DNA of 64,000 bases from Arthrobacter globiformis (GCF_003261175.1 NZ_QLNP01000063.1:152703-216702), one strand, 5' to 3'. Counted from the stretch's first letter, positions 10,010-19,784 are shown. Program-made: numbers and translations. The notes: generated by a model not told the origin, from the letters alone.

Positions 10010-10519
10010 AGCTTCCGGGGCGGAAACTTGTGTAGGAGCCTGTGTCACCTGTCGGTCAGAACTGGTCGGTCCGGTGCCAGAGCTCGTCCGGCGACAGCCT
10101 CCGCCTCAGCGCAACCCGCTGGCATCGTCGTGCTCGATGCAGACCGATCCTGCGGTCTCAGCTCGCGGCACATCCCACCCATCGGTCGGGGCTCGCCTTT
10201 ACAGAAGCCACGAATAGGTCCTCGCGGCGCAGGCCCATTCAGAGACTGGGAAATCCAGTCGATGGGTGAGTGGTATGCACGGGCACATTCGCAGCAACAT
10301 CTGTCAGCCACTCGCGGCATGTGCTAAACGCCGTTGCGATCCGTCATGGTCTCCTTTCGTCAGAGCCTTACGGTTGTTGGGCGTCGCAACTTCTGTCTGT
10401 CGCCGGGCACGGACCTTCGGCGGGAATGGCTGCATAAATCCCAAACTTTGGGCGAGTCACCCAGTGAAGGCGATGGGCGCCGGCGCGACTGCTGATCAGT
10501 CGAACGGCGCATGCCGGAA

Positions 10520-10535
10520 CGTTTCACGTGAATCG
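10520..10535. other. parS-like site 7 (degenerate)
   Basis: CGTTTCACGTGAATCG has one change in the right half of the core (GAATC instead of GAAAC). It probably binds ParB more weakly or is a decaying site. Confidence 0.6.
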
Positions 10536-11092
10536 CATGCTGGCCCGCGCTTCACGCCGAGCTGCGGAGGAGGGAGAAGAGGATCATTTGCGTTTCCGCA
10601 GCGGCTGGCAGGGGAGGTCAGTGAACGCGCGATGTGGGGACCAAGGAATGCCGTACCGTTCGCCGCCGCATGCGCGAGCGTCCAGGATCTGCGTACCCCC
10701 GGACCACCAAGCGGGCCCAGGGTAGGACCAGTTGTAGGCCGGGGGACACGCATCCCAGGGGCTACGATTGAGGGGCCGGGAGGATCACAGAACTGCTGTA
10801 CACCGTCCTCCTTCTAGGTCTAGGTTCTCGCCGTGGCTCCTCTGTTCCCCGAATACTGACCATGGTTCCGCCTGCCCTCAGTTGGGCCTTCGAGCTGACG
10901 CGCTTTGCAGCAAGCGCTGAGGCGCCCGGCCGTTGGCTTTCCAGTCGGCCGTAGGACCCATGCGCGGCTGCCGAGCCACTCTCACTATGGCACATCGAAA
11001 ATCGAAGGGGCCAGCCCGGCTAGAAGTGGCCCGACACTGCAGAACTCGTACACCCCTCGTTGGCTGTCAGGCGGGCGGCCAACTGGTTGCCG

Positions 11093-11108
11093 CGTTTCAC
11101 GTGAAACA
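11093..11108. other. parS site 8
   Basis: CGTTTCACGTGAAACA has a complete 14-base core. Confidence 0.95.
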
Positions 11109-11469
11109 GCGCCGGACAAGGGTCCGCTTCGTCGGAGCGCCACCAACCCCGTTGGCACGCCAACCTACACCTTTGGCGGCCCTTGAGTTACGCCGCTAGA
11201 GGTCAACTCTCGTCCATCTCTGTGGCGACGAAATCTGCTAGCAATGCAGCGAGTTGATCGATCATTTGAGTGCAAGTAGGACGCTGATCCTTTTGCGGCA
11301 TTCAGCCAAATCGCCCTAGTTCCGACGGGCGGACTGCAAAAAGTGCAGTCCAAGGGACTGTACTGGTGTATCTATCGGGCCGGATGTTTGGAGAAGAGGG
11401 GACACAAAGGCCATCGCGGAAATGCACCTCGAGCAGAAGCTCAGCCGTCTATTGGACCACGTGCGTGTA

Positions 11470-11485
11470 CGTTTCACGTGAAACA
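11470..11485. other. parS site 9
   Basis: CGTTTCACGTGAAACA has a complete 14-base core and is the site nearest parB in the non-coding field. Confidence 0.95.
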
Positions 11486-12082
11486 GCGCAACAGACGCGG
11501 CGGCGGCACTAGTGCTGATGTCGCGCGGCCGAACCGAGGCCGACTGCCTGGCGCTTTCACATCACCAAGGACACGCAGGGCACACGCTAAGAGCTAGCAG
11601 CACCGTAGAAGGCAGAATGGCTGCAGAAGCGACTAGGCGGCCCTGAAAGCAGCCAAGGACGTCTCTCTGGCCCCTAACGCCGCGCTCTCGCGTCCGCAGT
11701 GCACCATCCTCCGCCAGGGACCGAAGACAAGCAACTGTGGTTCCGGCAAATTGTTAGGAATGCGGCACCGAGCGTGATGGTGGCAGACAGTTGCGGTCGG
11801 CCGAATTCCCAATGGCGCAGGAAAGTCTCGGGCCGCAGCCACATGAAAAGGACGACGGCCGCTCTGTTGCGTCCAACCCCTGAGCCAGGTTTCGTCCCCA
11901 CCGACATGGGTGCTGGTTGTCCGCAAGGCAACCGTGGAATCCGCAACCCACGAGCCGTCAGCCAGTTGCTGAAGCTCAATTCATCTTGACTGTACGACCA
12001 AGACAGGTGCCGCACAGCCCAACCTTGGTCCCACGGCAATAGCGTCTGTAGAAGCAGCGAAGGAAAAAGACCTCAAGGTACA

Positions 12083-12116
12083 GAAAAGGGCCCGTTCACC
12101 TGAACGGGCCCTTTTC
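12083..12116 (-). terminator. Rho-independent terminator of parB
   Basis: A perfect 16-bp inverted repeat, GAAAAGGGCCCGTTCA and its complement, has a two-base centre. It starts 13 bases beyond the parB stop. Read from the minus strand the stem ends in TTTTC. It closes the rpmH-to-parB direction. Confidence 0.88.
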
Positions 12117-12128
12117 GATAGAGGTTCT

Positions 12129-13469
12129 TTAGTTTTCCGCGCCTGGCGCGAGAACGTCCATGATGCGGTTCAGATCTTCAACGCTAGCGAATTCGATACT
12201 CACGCGCCCCTTTCGCGCTCCGAGCGAGATCTTCACGTTGGTGTCGAGCCTGTCCGAGAGCGAGGAGGCCAGATAATCCAGCCGCTCGTGACGTGCGCCT
12301 GGGCGCGGAATATTGTTCTTCGCCGGCGTCGCGGGTTCACGGTGCAGGGTGACCGCTTCTTCGGTGGCTCGGACCGACATGCCCTCAGCCACAATCTTCT
12401 GCGCCAGGCGTTCCATGGAGGCAGCGTCGGGAAGCGAGAGGAGAGCCCTGGCATGGCCGGCGGACAGCACATTGGCCGCAACACGACGCTGCACCAGCGG
12501 CGGGAGCTTCAACAGCCGCAGAGTGTTGGACACCTGCGGGCGTGAACGGCCGATACGGTCAGCCAACTGCTCGTGCGTTGTTCCGAAGTCCTCCAGCAGC
12601 TGCTGGTAGGCGGCCGCCTCTTCCAGCGGATTAAGCTGGCTGCGGTGCAGGTTCTCCAGAAGTGCGTCGCGGAGCAGGTCGTCATCCGTCGTGTCCCGGA
12701 CAATCGCGGGGATCGTGGAGAGTCCAGCGGCTTGGACTGCCCGCCACCGACGTTCACCCATGACAAGTTCATACGGTTCTCCACCCTTTTCGGTTGAAGT
12801 CCGCACCACAATTGGCTGGAGGACGCCTATTTCACGAACGGAGTGAACGAGCTCCGCCATGTCGTCCTCATCGAAGACAGAACGGGGCTGTTTACGGTTT
12901 GGGTGGATGTCGGTGACAGGAATCTCGGCAAAACGGACGCCCGGTACCTCGACGAGATCGACGCCGTTGTCCGAGACAGCAGCCGAGTCTACGTTCTCCC
13001 CGGCAGCGGCGGCCCGGGCAGAAGCGGCAAGCTTCTCATCCGCCGACGGCGTGCCAGGGCGGACGGCTTCAGACTTCCCAGCATCCTTGTCGGCCTTGGT
13101 CGCCCCGGCCTTTGCAGAAACCGCGCCGGCCTCCGAGTCACCGCTCCTGGAAGCGGCGGTCTTCGCCGCGGACTTGGCAGGGGAGGGCTTCGCCGCATCC
13201 GAAGTACTCTCGGTGCCTGCATCCGTACCCGCTGCATCCGTACCCGCCTCGGCCAAAGCCTTCAGACCGGAGCGGCGTGCAGGCGTTTCGTCGAGATCTG
13301 GCGTATCCGGCTCAACGGCCGGGGCGGGTTCAGCCGTCTTGCGCGCCTCGGGGAAGAACAGATCCACGGGGCGCGACGGAGCTGCTCCGTTACCCGAAGC
13401 GCTTGCGGACGCGGAACTTGGAATGAGTGCGCCAAGACCGCGACCGAGCCCGCGTCGCTTATCGCTCAT
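12129..13469 (-). CDS. parB: Chromosome-partitioning protein ParB
   Basis: 446-aa ParB, a CTP-dependent DNA clamp that loads at parS and spreads to organise the origin for ParA-driven segregation. The N terminus [15 protein letters not shown] is the usual ParA-interacting peptide. A long Ala/Ser/Asp-rich linker (about 20-170) precedes the conserved core with [14 protein letters not shown], the CTP-binding [12 protein letters not shown], and the helix-turn-helix around [18 protein letters not shown]. The C-terminal dimerisation domain is present. The linker is longer than in many ParBs. Nine parS-type sites lie just beyond its 3' end and one lies inside parA. Confidence 0.97.
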   Translation of the reverse strand: MSDKRRGLGRGLGALIPSSASASASGNGAAPSRPVDLFFPEARKTAEPAPAVEPDTPDLDETPARRSGLKALAEAGTDAAGTDAGTESTSDAAKPSPAKSAAKTAASRSGDSEAGAVSAKAGATKADKDAGKSEAVRPGTPSADEKLAASARAAAAGENVDSAAVSDNGVDLVEVPGVRFAEIPVTDIHPNRKQPRSVFDEDDMAELVHSVREIGVLQPIVVRTSTEKGGEPYELVMGERRWRAVQAAGLSTIPAIVRDTTDDDLLRDALLENLHRSQLNPLEEAAAYQQLLEDFGTTHEQLADRIGRSRPQVSNTLRLLKLPPLVQRRVAANVLSAGHARALLSLPDAASMERLAQKIVAEGMSVRATEEAVTLHREPATPAKNNIPRPGARHERLDYLASSLSDRLDTNVKISLGARKGRVSIEFASVEDLNRIMDVLAPGAEN

Positions 13470-13536
13470 GGATGATTCCCTCCATCGGAAGAGCCCGGCT
13501 ATGCCGGGCTCCGGCTGTTGCTGTGTTTGGAAAATT

Positions 13537-14589
13537 CTAACGCTCAGCGATTTCCGCTGCGGCTTCCAGATAGGACAACGCGCCGCTGGAGGATGGATCG
13601 TAGGTCATGACCGTCTGCTGGTAGCTCGGCGCTTCGGAGATTCGCACGGAGCGCGGCACGACGGCGCCGAGGACCTGATCCGGGAAGTGCTGGCGGACTT
13701 CAGCTGCGACCTGAGCGGCCAGGTTGGTCCGCCCGTCGTACATGGTCAGCAGAATGGTGGAAACCTCCAGATCTGCATTCAGGTGCTTCTGGATCATCTC
13801 TATGTTCTTCAGCAGCTGGCTCAGTCCCTCGAGTGCATAGTATTCGCACTGGATGGGGATGAGCACCTCGCCGGCCGCACAGAAGGCATTGACCGTCAGC
13901 AGGCCCAGGCTGGGCGGGCAATCGATGAAGATGTAGTCGAGCCGCTGCTCGCCCTTCTTCTGCCGTGCCTTGGCATAGACGTCGATGGCTCGGCGGAGGC
14001 GCTGCTCGCGTGCCACCAGGGAGACGAGCTCGATCTCGGCGCCGGCCAAGTGGATAGTGGCCGGAGCGCAGATGAGGTTGCTGATGTCCGGGCACTGTGC
14101 AACGACGTCTTCGAGAGGCAGATCGTTGATCAGGACATCGTAGATGCTGTCGACGTCGGCATGGTGCTCAATGCCCAGTGCCGTGGACGCGTTGCCCTGC
14201 GGGTCGATGTCGATGACCAGGACGTTCAAGCCAGCAGCCGCCAGCGCCGCAGCGATGTTGACGGTGGTGGTGGTCTTTCCCACTCCACCCTTTTGATTTG
14301 AAACCGTGAAGATGCGCGTCTTCTCCGGCTTGGGCAGGTTGCGCCCGAGGAGCCGTTCCCGCCTTCTGTTCTCGTGCGCCAGTTCCCGCGCGATGGGGCT
14401 CGAGTCATCGAGGGTATCCAGGACGTTGCCCCGCGCCGCGGTTTCACGTGAAACCTTGGGGGCACTCGTGGCTGCAACCGGACTGGGCTGATTTAGCGTC
14501 GTAGCGACCGGTGATACGCCAAAGGCACGCGCCGACCCCAGAGACACGAACGGGGGGATCCGCTGCGTGGAGGTTTCGCTACTGGTCAC
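13537..14589 (-). CDS. parA: Chromosome-partitioning ATPase ParA
   Basis: 350-aa Walker-type ATPase that drives origin segregation with ParB. The deviant Walker [10 protein letters not shown] follows an N-terminal extension of about 95 residues; the remaining ParA motifs ([17 protein letters not shown]) are in place. The extension includes KVSRETA, which is encoded by a parS site. parB follows after 67 bases, so they form one transcription unit. The gap of 85 bases to rsmG upstream can hold a promoter. Confidence 0.97.
   Translation of the reverse strand: MTSSETSTQRIPPFVSLGSARAFGVSPVATTLNQPSPVAATSAPKVSRETAARGNVLDTLDDSSPIARELAHENRRRERLLGRNLPKPEKTRIFTVSNQKGGVGKTTTTVNIAAALAAAGLNVLVIDIDPQGNASTALGIEHHADVDSIYDVLINDLPLEDVVAQCPDISNLICAPATIHLAGAEIELVSLVAREQRLRRAIDVYAKARQKKGEQRLDYIFIDCPPSLGLLTVNAFCAAGEVLIPIQCEYYALEGLSQLLKNIEMIQKHLNADLEVSTILLTMYDGRTNLAAQVAAEVRQHFPDQVLGAVVPRSVRISEAPSYQQTVMTYDPSSSGALSYLEAAAEIAER
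14440..14455. other. parS site inside parA
   Basis: GGTTTCACGTGAAACC, a perfect 16-base palindrome, lies within the coding region for the ParA N-terminal extension and encodes part of VSRET. It is the only parS I found inside a gene in this window. Confidence 0.93.
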
Positions 14590-14674
14590 TGGGACACACT
14601 CACTCTCGTTCGGCTTTCACTGCCGTTCTCTAGCCTAACCGCTACACCCTAAGGACCCGCGGCACCTTGCGGGG

Positions 14675-15325
14675 CTAGGCCCTCTTTTGGGTCTTCTTAA
14701 CTACGATGCGCACCACAGTGGTGGGCTCCTCGAGCAGGTCCTGGCCAACAGTGACCACCGACGTCTCCACGCCACCAAGCTTGCGGATGGCCTTAGCCGC
14801 CTTGTCGATCTCATCGGCGGCGCTGCGGCCCTTGATGGCCACGACTTCACCCTCGCCGCCGAGCAGCGGAATGGTGAGGCCGGCAAGATTACTCAGGGCG
14901 GACACCGCCCGGGCGGTCACGACGTCGGCCGTCACCATCCCAACGGCAAGTTCGGCACGCGTGCGCATGACGGTGACGTTACTCAAACCGAGGTCGTCAA
15001 CCACTTCCTGCAGCCAGATCACCCGGCGCTCCAGCGGTTCGATGAGCGTCAGTTCGAGGTCAGGGCGGGCGATAGCCAGGCAAAGTCCCGGAAGTCCGGC
15101 GCCACTCCCGACGTCGGCCACGTGGCTGCCTTGGGCGATTTCACTCTCGATCACGGCGCAGTTCAGGACGTGGCGCCCCCAGAGCCTGGGGATTTCCCGC
15201 GGTCCGATGAGCCCGCGCTCGGTGCCTGACGTCGCCAGGTGTTCAACGTACCGTTCAGCCAGGCCCAGGCGGCCGCCGAAGATCTTTTCCGCCGCCTGGC
15301 GCTCGGCTGGCGTCATTTCAACCAT
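14675..15325 (-). CDS. rsmG: 16S rRNA (guanine-527-N7)-methyltransferase RsmG/GidB
   Basis: 216-aa SAM-dependent methyltransferase that modifies G527 of 16S rRNA. Motifs: HLATSGTERGLIGPRE, RHVLNCAVI, the SAM-binding loop DVGSGAGLPGLCLAI and the acidic VVTARAVS. The start is set at MVEMTPAERQAAEKIFG, where family similarity begins. The frame stays open 99 bases further upstream, but that would overlap khpB by 80 bases and adds a non-conserved leader. It follows khpB by 19 bases. Loss of this enzyme is known to give low-level streptomycin resistance. Confidence 0.95.
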   Translation of the reverse strand: MVEMTPAERQAAEKIFGGRLGLAERYVEHLATSGTERGLIGPREIPRLWGRHVLNCAVIESEIAQGSHVADVGSGAGLPGLCLAIARPDLELTLIEPLERRVIWLQEVVDDLGLSNVTVMRTRAELAVGMVTADVVTARAVSALSNLAGLTIPLLGGEGEVVAIKGRSAADEIDKAAKAIRKLGGVETSVVTVGQDLLEEPTTVVRIVVKKTQKRA

Positions 15326-15344
15326 CAGTAAATCAGCCAACGGT

Positions 15345-15908
15345 TCAGTCGGCGGAAACGACGATATGCCGGCCTGCACCCTCGCCCTCGGACTCACTGA
15401 CGAATCCAAGGTCGGCGACGGCATCGTGGACGATCTTCCGCTCGTACGCGCTCATGGGTTCGAGCGCGACGGCGTCGCCGGTTTCCTTGACCGAGGCGAC
15501 GGCGTCTTCGGCGATCTTCTGCAGGTGGCCCGCGCGTTCCTTGCGGTAGCCGTTGATGTCGAGCACCAGGCGCGAGCGGTTTTCCGTTGCGGAAAGAACG
15601 GACAGCCGGGTCAGTTCCTGAAGGGCTTCCAGGACCTCGCCGTCGTGCCCGACGAGGCTATCCAACCCGGCAGATTCTTCCTCGGCCACAATCGAGATGT
15701 AGGTGCGGCCGTTGCGGACCTCAATGTCAATGTCGCCGTCGATGTCGGCGATGTCGAGCAGTTCCTCAAGGTAATCGGCGGCTACATCGCCCTCTTCTTC
15801 CAGGCGGCTTGCCGTCGTGCCCTTGCCCGCATCTGCGGTAGCGGCACCGGAGTCCTGGTCTTCGCCGGCTTCAGCGGAAAGTGCGTGCTCAGAGCTCTCA
15901 ACAGACAT
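15345..15908 (-). CDS. khpB: KhpB/Jag RNA-binding protein (KH and R3H domains)
   Basis: 187-aa RNA-binding protein. An acidic N-terminal region (to about residue 50) leads to a KH-type domain with LDSLVGHDGEVLEALQELTRL and then an R3H domain with RKERAGHLQKIAEDAV and LEPMSAYERKIVHDAV. The family is linked to cell elongation and small-RNA handling, and its gene usually follows yidC. Its ATG overlaps the yidC stop by one base, so translation is coupled. Confidence 0.93.
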   Translation of the reverse strand: MSVESSEHALSAEAGEDQDSGAATADAGKGTTASRLEEEGDVAADYLEELLDIADIDGDIDIEVRNGRTYISIVAEEESAGLDSLVGHDGEVLEALQELTRLSVLSATENRSRLVLDINGYRKERAGHLQKIAEDAVASVKETGDAVALEPMSAYERKIVHDAVADLGFVSESEGEGAGRHIVVSAD

Positions 15909-16882
15909 TACTTCTTCTTCCTGTTCTTGCGTTGTGGCTGAATGCGCTGCGTCCGGGCCTCGGCAACCGACGCGGCGGCAGCAGCTTCCGCTTCGGGGTC
16001 AGCCTTCTTGCCGCCCAGGATGGGAAGGGCCGGAAGGCCCTTGGCGGCACGGCGCTCGGCGAGGGCCTTGGCGGCGGGGGAGCCCGGCGTCGGCATCCGG
16101 CGGATGACAAAGAACTGCTGCGCCATGGTCCACAGGTTGGTGGTGGTCCAGTAGATGAGGACACCGATGGGGAAGTTGATGCCACCCACGCCGAACACAA
16201 TCGGCAGGATGTAGAGCATCATCTTCTGCTGGCGCATGAACGGGCTGGCCATGGCCTCCTCGGACATGTTCTTGGCCATGATCTGCTTCTGCGTGATGAA
16301 CTGCGAGGCCGTCATGGCCAGGATCATCACGATGGTCAGGATGGTTACCGCTACCGGGTTGCCTTCAGGATTGTGCAGCAGCGTTGCCGACAACGGCGCA
16401 CCGAAGATGCTGGACTCGTCGAACTGGGCAACCTGGTCGTGGCTCATCGCCCCGATGCCCTTGCCCTGGTCGCGGGCAGTGCTGATGCCGGAGAGCACTT
16501 GGAACAGCGCGAAGAAGAACGGCATCTGGATCAGCATGGGCAGGCAGGCCGAGAACGGGTTGGTCCCGTGCTTCTTGTACATGGCCATCTGTTCCTGCGC
16601 CATGGCCTGGCGGGACAGCTGGTCGGTCTTGCCCTTGTACTTGTCCTGAAGCTTCTTGAGGTCCGGCTGCAGGAGCTGCATGCCGCGCTGCGCCTTGATC
16701 TGCTTGACGAAGACCGGGATGAGGGCGGCACGGATCACCAGCACGAGCCCGATGATGGACAGCGTCCACGTCCAGCCGCTGGCCTCGGGGAGTCCAATGC
16801 TACTCAGGCCCTCGTGGAAGCCCACCATGATGATGGACACAAGCCACTTGAACGGAAACATGATTGTTTCAAAGAAGTCCAT
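15908..16882 (-). CDS. yidC: Membrane protein insertase YidC
   Basis: 324-aa Oxa1/YidC insertase that places membrane proteins with or without SecYEG. It begins MDFFETIMFPFKWLVSIIM and contains the conserved Arg-bearing segment LVIRAALIPVFVKQIKAQRG in the hydrophilic groove. The coiled cytoplasmic loop (LQDKYKGKTDQLSRQAM) and further TM helices, including INFPIGVLIYWTTTNLWTM, follow, with a basic tail ending NRKKK. This is the short actinobacterial form without the large periplasmic domain. Sixteen bases separate it from yidD. Confidence 0.96.
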   Translation of the reverse strand: MDFFETIMFPFKWLVSIIMVGFHEGLSSIGLPEASGWTWTLSIIGLVLVIRAALIPVFVKQIKAQRGMQLLQPDLKKLQDKYKGKTDQLSRQAMAQEQMAMYKKHGTNPFSACLPMLIQMPFFFALFQVLSGISTARDQGKGIGAMSHDQVAQFDESSIFGAPLSATLLHNPEGNPVAVTILTIVMILAMTASQFITQKQIMAKNMSEEAMASPFMRQQKMMLYILPIVFGVGGINFPIGVLIYWTTTNLWTMAQQFFVIRRMPTPGSPAAKALAERRAAKGLPALPILGGKKADPEAEAAAAASVAEARTQRIQPQRKNRKKK

Positions 16883-16898
16883 ACGATATCCCTATTCG

Positions 16899-17294
16899 TC
16901 AGGCCGCAGCGCGGCCTTCTTCATCAGTCTGAGCAGCCAGATATTTGTCCGGGTTGTTCAGCACAACAATTGTGGGGGTCCGGTTTTCAGGCCATTCCCG
17001 GTGGCCGGCGGGGACATGGTCCACGCCACCGGCGTTCCACGGGTGGCAGCGTGCCAGACGCCTGGCGGCGAGCCAGCTGCCCTTGACGGCACCGTGGACG
17101 GTGACTGCTTCAAGCGCATAGGCCGAGCAGGAGGGAAAGAAGCGGCAAACCTGGCCGTACAAGGGAGAAATCACCTTGCGGTAGGCCAGAAGCAGAAGAA
17201 TGAGGATATTGCGGGGCAGGTTCCAGGTGAAGCTGCCAGCAGCCGCAGCTGCGGACTTAGGGGAACGGACGACGGCAGCACTCGGGTCAAGCAC
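16899..17294 (-). CDS. yidD: Membrane protein insertion efficiency factor YidD
   Basis: 131-aa protein with the YidD signature: LAYRKVISPLYGQVCRFFPSCSAYALEAV and GSWLAARRLARCHPWNAGGVDHVP. The conserved cysteines are present. A non-conserved N-terminal leader of about 25 residues and a C-terminal tail flank the core. GTG at 17294 overlaps the rnpA stop by eight bases, indicating coupling. It is thought to aid YidC-dependent insertion. Confidence 0.93.
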   Translation of the reverse strand: MLDPSAAVVRSPKSAAAAAGSFTWNLPRNILILLLLAYRKVISPLYGQVCRFFPSCSAYALEAVTVHGAVKGSWLAARRLARCHPWNAGGVDHVPAGHREWPENRTPTIVVLNNPDKYLAAQTDEEGRAAA

Positions 17295-17712
17295 GCTGTG
17301 TCCCCTCCTGTGTTGTTCCGTCCGGTCGCGTTCCGGCCGGCCTTGTTCCGGTTACCGCCGGGTGGCGGCCAGCCAGCCGCCTCATGGTGTTTGCCAAGGC
17401 AGCGTTGTAGTCCGCCAGGAGTTCATCCCAGCTGGCTGTTGCGGAGGCCGGCAAAGCACGCACCACAATAGCGAATCCGGTGCCGTACTCGTGCAGCGAG
17501 GCAGCGCCGGCTTCTCTAAGTCTCCTCTTAACGAGGTTCCTGGCAACAGCGTTCCCGACAGCCTTGGAAACGATGAAGCCGATACGGCTTGGTTCGTCGG
17601 CTCCAATAGTTGCCGTATATAACACTACGTTCCGGCGTCCATTGCGGACGCCGGAACGTACAGTTGTTGAAAAATCGGTTGAAGTCCTCAGGCGGTTCCG
17701 GGTGGCAAGCAC
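17287..17712 (-). CDS. rnpA: Ribonuclease P protein component
   Basis: 141-aa basic protein subunit of RNase P, which matures tRNA 5' ends. The N terminus LATRNRLRTSTDFSTTVRSG and the RNR motif in VGNAVARNLVKRRLREA are diagnostic. The C-terminal extension after NTMRRLAGRHP is Thr/Gly/Arg-rich and not conserved. The start is GTG at 17712, 40 bases after the rpmH stop. Confidence 0.95.
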   Translation of the reverse strand: MLATRNRLRTSTDFSTTVRSGVRNGRRNVVLYTATIGADEPSRIGFIVSKAVGNAVARNLVKRRLREAGAASLHEYGTGFAIVVRALPASATASWDELLADYNAALANTMRRLAGRHPAVTGTRPAGTRPDGTTQEGTQRA

Positions 17713-17752
17713 CGCTAATCTCGCAGAAGGAAGAAGACCGACAAGTCAGTAT

Positions 17753-17890
17753 TTAGGCCGACAGTTCGGTGCGGCCCTTGCCACGGCGGGCGGCCAGAAT
17801 GGCACGGCCGGCACGGGTGCGCATACGAAGGCGGAAGCCGTGCTTCTTGGCCCGACGGCGGTTATTCGGCTGAAAAGTCCGCTTGCTCAC
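17753..17890 (-). CDS. rpmH: 50S ribosomal protein L34
   Basis: 45 codons starting at GTG on the minus strand: [19 protein letters not shown], then [19 protein letters not shown] and an end in TELSA. This is the full length and sequence of L34. GGAGT precedes the start at suitable distance. It is the first gene of the leftward block and is divergent from dnaA. Confidence 0.97.
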   Translation of the reverse strand: MSKRTFQPNNRRRAKKHGFRLRMRTRAGRAILAARRGKGRTELSA

Positions 17891-18362
17891 GTTAGTTACT
17901 CCAGTGGATCAAAGGTGCGCCCACCCGATCAGTAAAGGGGAAGAACTGGCCGACGCTAAGTTTTGTATGTGTCTGCTTCCCCTGGATTTTCCCGGAACAC
18001 ATAAGCGTCCGAGAGTCCAAAATGGGGTCAGAAAGCAGGCACAAAGGACTCCACAACGTTAGGGCAAAACGCCGCCGGGAGTCAAACCGGCAGGCCATTC
18101 CGCGTGTTTCCCCAGCTGTGGCTAACGGTGCGGCGAACCTGTGGACGAAGCGGCTACCGATCGCCGTTTTAGAACCACAACGGTGTAATTATCCACAAGG
18201 CACTTCCCAGCTATCTTCTAGGCTTTTCATCCCCTAGAGTGTCCCAGTAGCCGATTATCCACGGACTGTGCATAACCCTGTGGATTAAGCCGGGCCAGCA
18301 CCCTGGTTTCGGGCTTGCGGCTGCATGTAATGCAGACAGCAAGCTTTGAGGAACCAAATTTG
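17891..18362. other. oriC, left part: rpmH-dnaA intergenic region
   Basis: 472 bases between divergent rpmH and dnaA hold both promoters and DnaA boxes. Boxes seen: TGTGGCTAA (18117), perfect TTATCCACA (18189-18197), TTATCCACG (18255), TGTGCATAA (18267) and TGTGGATTA (18279). The last three are spaced exactly 12 bp, with the first facing opposite to the others. The boxes next to dnaA should also give autoregulation. Promoter hexamers could not be fixed reliably by eye. Confidence 0.85.
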
Positions 18363-19784
18363 ATGACAGTAGACGAAGCCAACCACGCCAACACTGTCGG
18401 AAGTTCCTGGCGGCGCGTGGTCAGCCTTCTCGAACAGGACGACCGCGTCTCGCCCCGGCAACGCGGCTTTGTCATCCTCGCGCAGGCCCAGGGCCTCATC
18501 GGTTCCACCCTTCTCGTTGCTGTGCCCAACGAACTGACCCGGGAAGTGCTCCAGACCCAGGTCAAGGACGCTCTCGATGACGCGCTCCGCAATGTGTTCT
18601 CGGACGACATCCGTTGCGCGATCGACGTCGACACCGACCTGGTGCCCATCCACGAGGAGCCGGAACCCGCCGTCGAGCTTTCCCTCGCAAACGACCCGTC
18701 CCTCGAACAGAAGCCGCAGCCCATGCTGCCGAGCACTTCGCACGAGTTCGGCCGGCTCAACCCCAAGTACGTTTTCGACACGTTCGTGATCGGTTCCTCC
18801 AACAGGTTTGCCCATGCTGCCGCCGTCGCAGTGGCGGAAGCCCCGGCCAAGGCGTACAACCCCCTGTTCATCTATGGCGATTCGGGACTGGGCAAGACCC
18901 ACCTGCTGCACGCCATTGGCCACTACGCCCGGCGCCTCTATAGCGGCATCCGCGTCCGGTACGTGAACTCCGAGGAATTCACCAACGACTTCATCAACTC
19001 GATCCGTGACGATGAAGGCGCCAGCTTCAAGACGACGTACCGCAACGTCGACGTCCTGCTGATCGACGACATCCAGTTCCTGGCCGGCAAGGACCGGACG
19101 CTGGAGGAGTTCTTCCACACGTTCAACTCACTGCACAACAACAACAAGCAGGTGGTCATCACCTCGGACCAGCCTCCCAAACTGCTGGCAGGCTTCGAGG
19201 ACCGGATGAAGTCCCGCTTCGAGTGGGGCTTGCTGACGGACATCCAGCCGCCCGAACTGGAAACCCGCATCGCCATCCTCCGGAAGAAGGCCCTCAGCGA
19301 AGGCCTCTCCGCCCCGGACGACGCCCTGGAGTACATCGCCTCGAAAATCGCGAGCAACATCCGCGAACTCGAAGGCGCCCTCATCCGTGTGACGGCGTTC
19401 GCCAGCCTCAACCGCCAGCCGGTGGACGTGGCCCTCGCGGAGATGGTGCTCAAAGACCTCATCACCGACGACGGCGCCCAGGAAATCACGTCGGGCCAGA
19501 TCCTGCAGCAGACCGCGGATTACTTCAAGCTCAGCATGGAGGAGCTCTGCAGCAAGTCGCGGACCCGGACGCTGGTGACCGCACGCCAGATCGCCATGTA
19601 CCTGTGCCGCGAGCTGACCGACATGTCGCTTCCCAAGATCGGCCAGGAACTCGGCGGCCGCGACCACACCACCGTGATCCACGCGGACCGAAAGATCCGT
19701 GAGCTCATGGCCGAGCGTCGTGTGATTTACAACCAGGTCACCGAGCTCACCAACCGCATCAAGCAGCAGCAGCGCGACTCCTAA
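18363..19784 (+). CDS. dnaA: Chromosomal replication initiator DnaA
   Basis: 473-aa AAA+ initiator. Domain I is residues 1 to about 90. The short linker region contains EEPEPAVELSLAND. The ATPase has Walker A GDSGLGKT (172-179) and Walker B LLIDDIQF (Asp235, Asp236). Domain IV carries the box-recognition signature GRDHTTVIHADRKI around residues 432-445. ATG at 18363 is chosen because GAGGA precedes it and the protein start MTVDEANHANTVGSSW fits the family; the frame is open 48 bases further upstream. DnaA boxes lie on both sides of the gene. Confidence 0.98.
   Translation: MTVDEANHANTVGSSWRRVVSLLEQDDRVSPRQRGFVILAQAQGLIGSTLLVAVPNELTREVLQTQVKDALDDALRNVFSDDIRCAIDVDTDLVPIHEEPEPAVELSLANDPSLEQKPQPMLPSTSHEFGRLNPKYVFDTFVIGSSNRFAHAAAVAVAEAPAKAYNPLFIYGDSGLGKTHLLHAIGHYARRLYSGIRVRYVNSEEFTNDFINSIRDDEGASFKTTYRNVDVLLIDDIQFLAGKDRTLEEFFHTFNSLHNNNKQVVITSDQPPKLLAGFEDRMKSRFEWGLLTDIQPPELETRIAILRKKALSEGLSAPDDALEYIASKIASNIRELEGALIRVTAFASLNRQPVDVALAEMVLKDLITDDGAQEITSGQILQQTADYFKLSMEELCSKSRTRTLVTARQIAMYLCRELTDMSLPKIGQELGGRDHTTVIHADRKIRELMAERRVIYNQVTELTNRIKQQQRDS

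Larger units (their letters stand above)
6127..12082. other. Gene-free segment with nine parS sites and two DnaA-box arrays
   Basis: About 6 kb between the converging 3' ends of trxA and parB. I found no open frame with protein-like composition: the longest frames are rich in Arg/Cys/Pro/His, lack family motifs, have no convincing ribosome sites, and stops occur in all frames. Because both flanking genes end here, no promoter is needed either. The supported content is nine parS-type palindromes and two tandem DnaA-box arrays, each listed separately. By eye it is less GC-rich than neighbouring genes and shows no codon-position pattern. It most likely works as a centromere/origin-associated structural region (inference). 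Confidence 0.75.

Noticed and set aside
9534-10217. Long open frame (227 codons) in the parS field
   Set aside because: Its sequence is dominated by translated DnaA boxes (YPxx repeats) and parS (VSRET), it has no ribosome site and no family motif; the repeat logic is at DNA level.
12859-14301. Long forward frame antisense to parB and parA
   Set aside because: Shadow of the GC-rich reverse genes; no ribosome site, and ParA/ParB on the other strand are unambiguous.
15881-17086. Long forward frame antisense to yidC and yidD
   Set aside because: His/Arg/Glu-rich shadow of a high-GC gene; no independent support.
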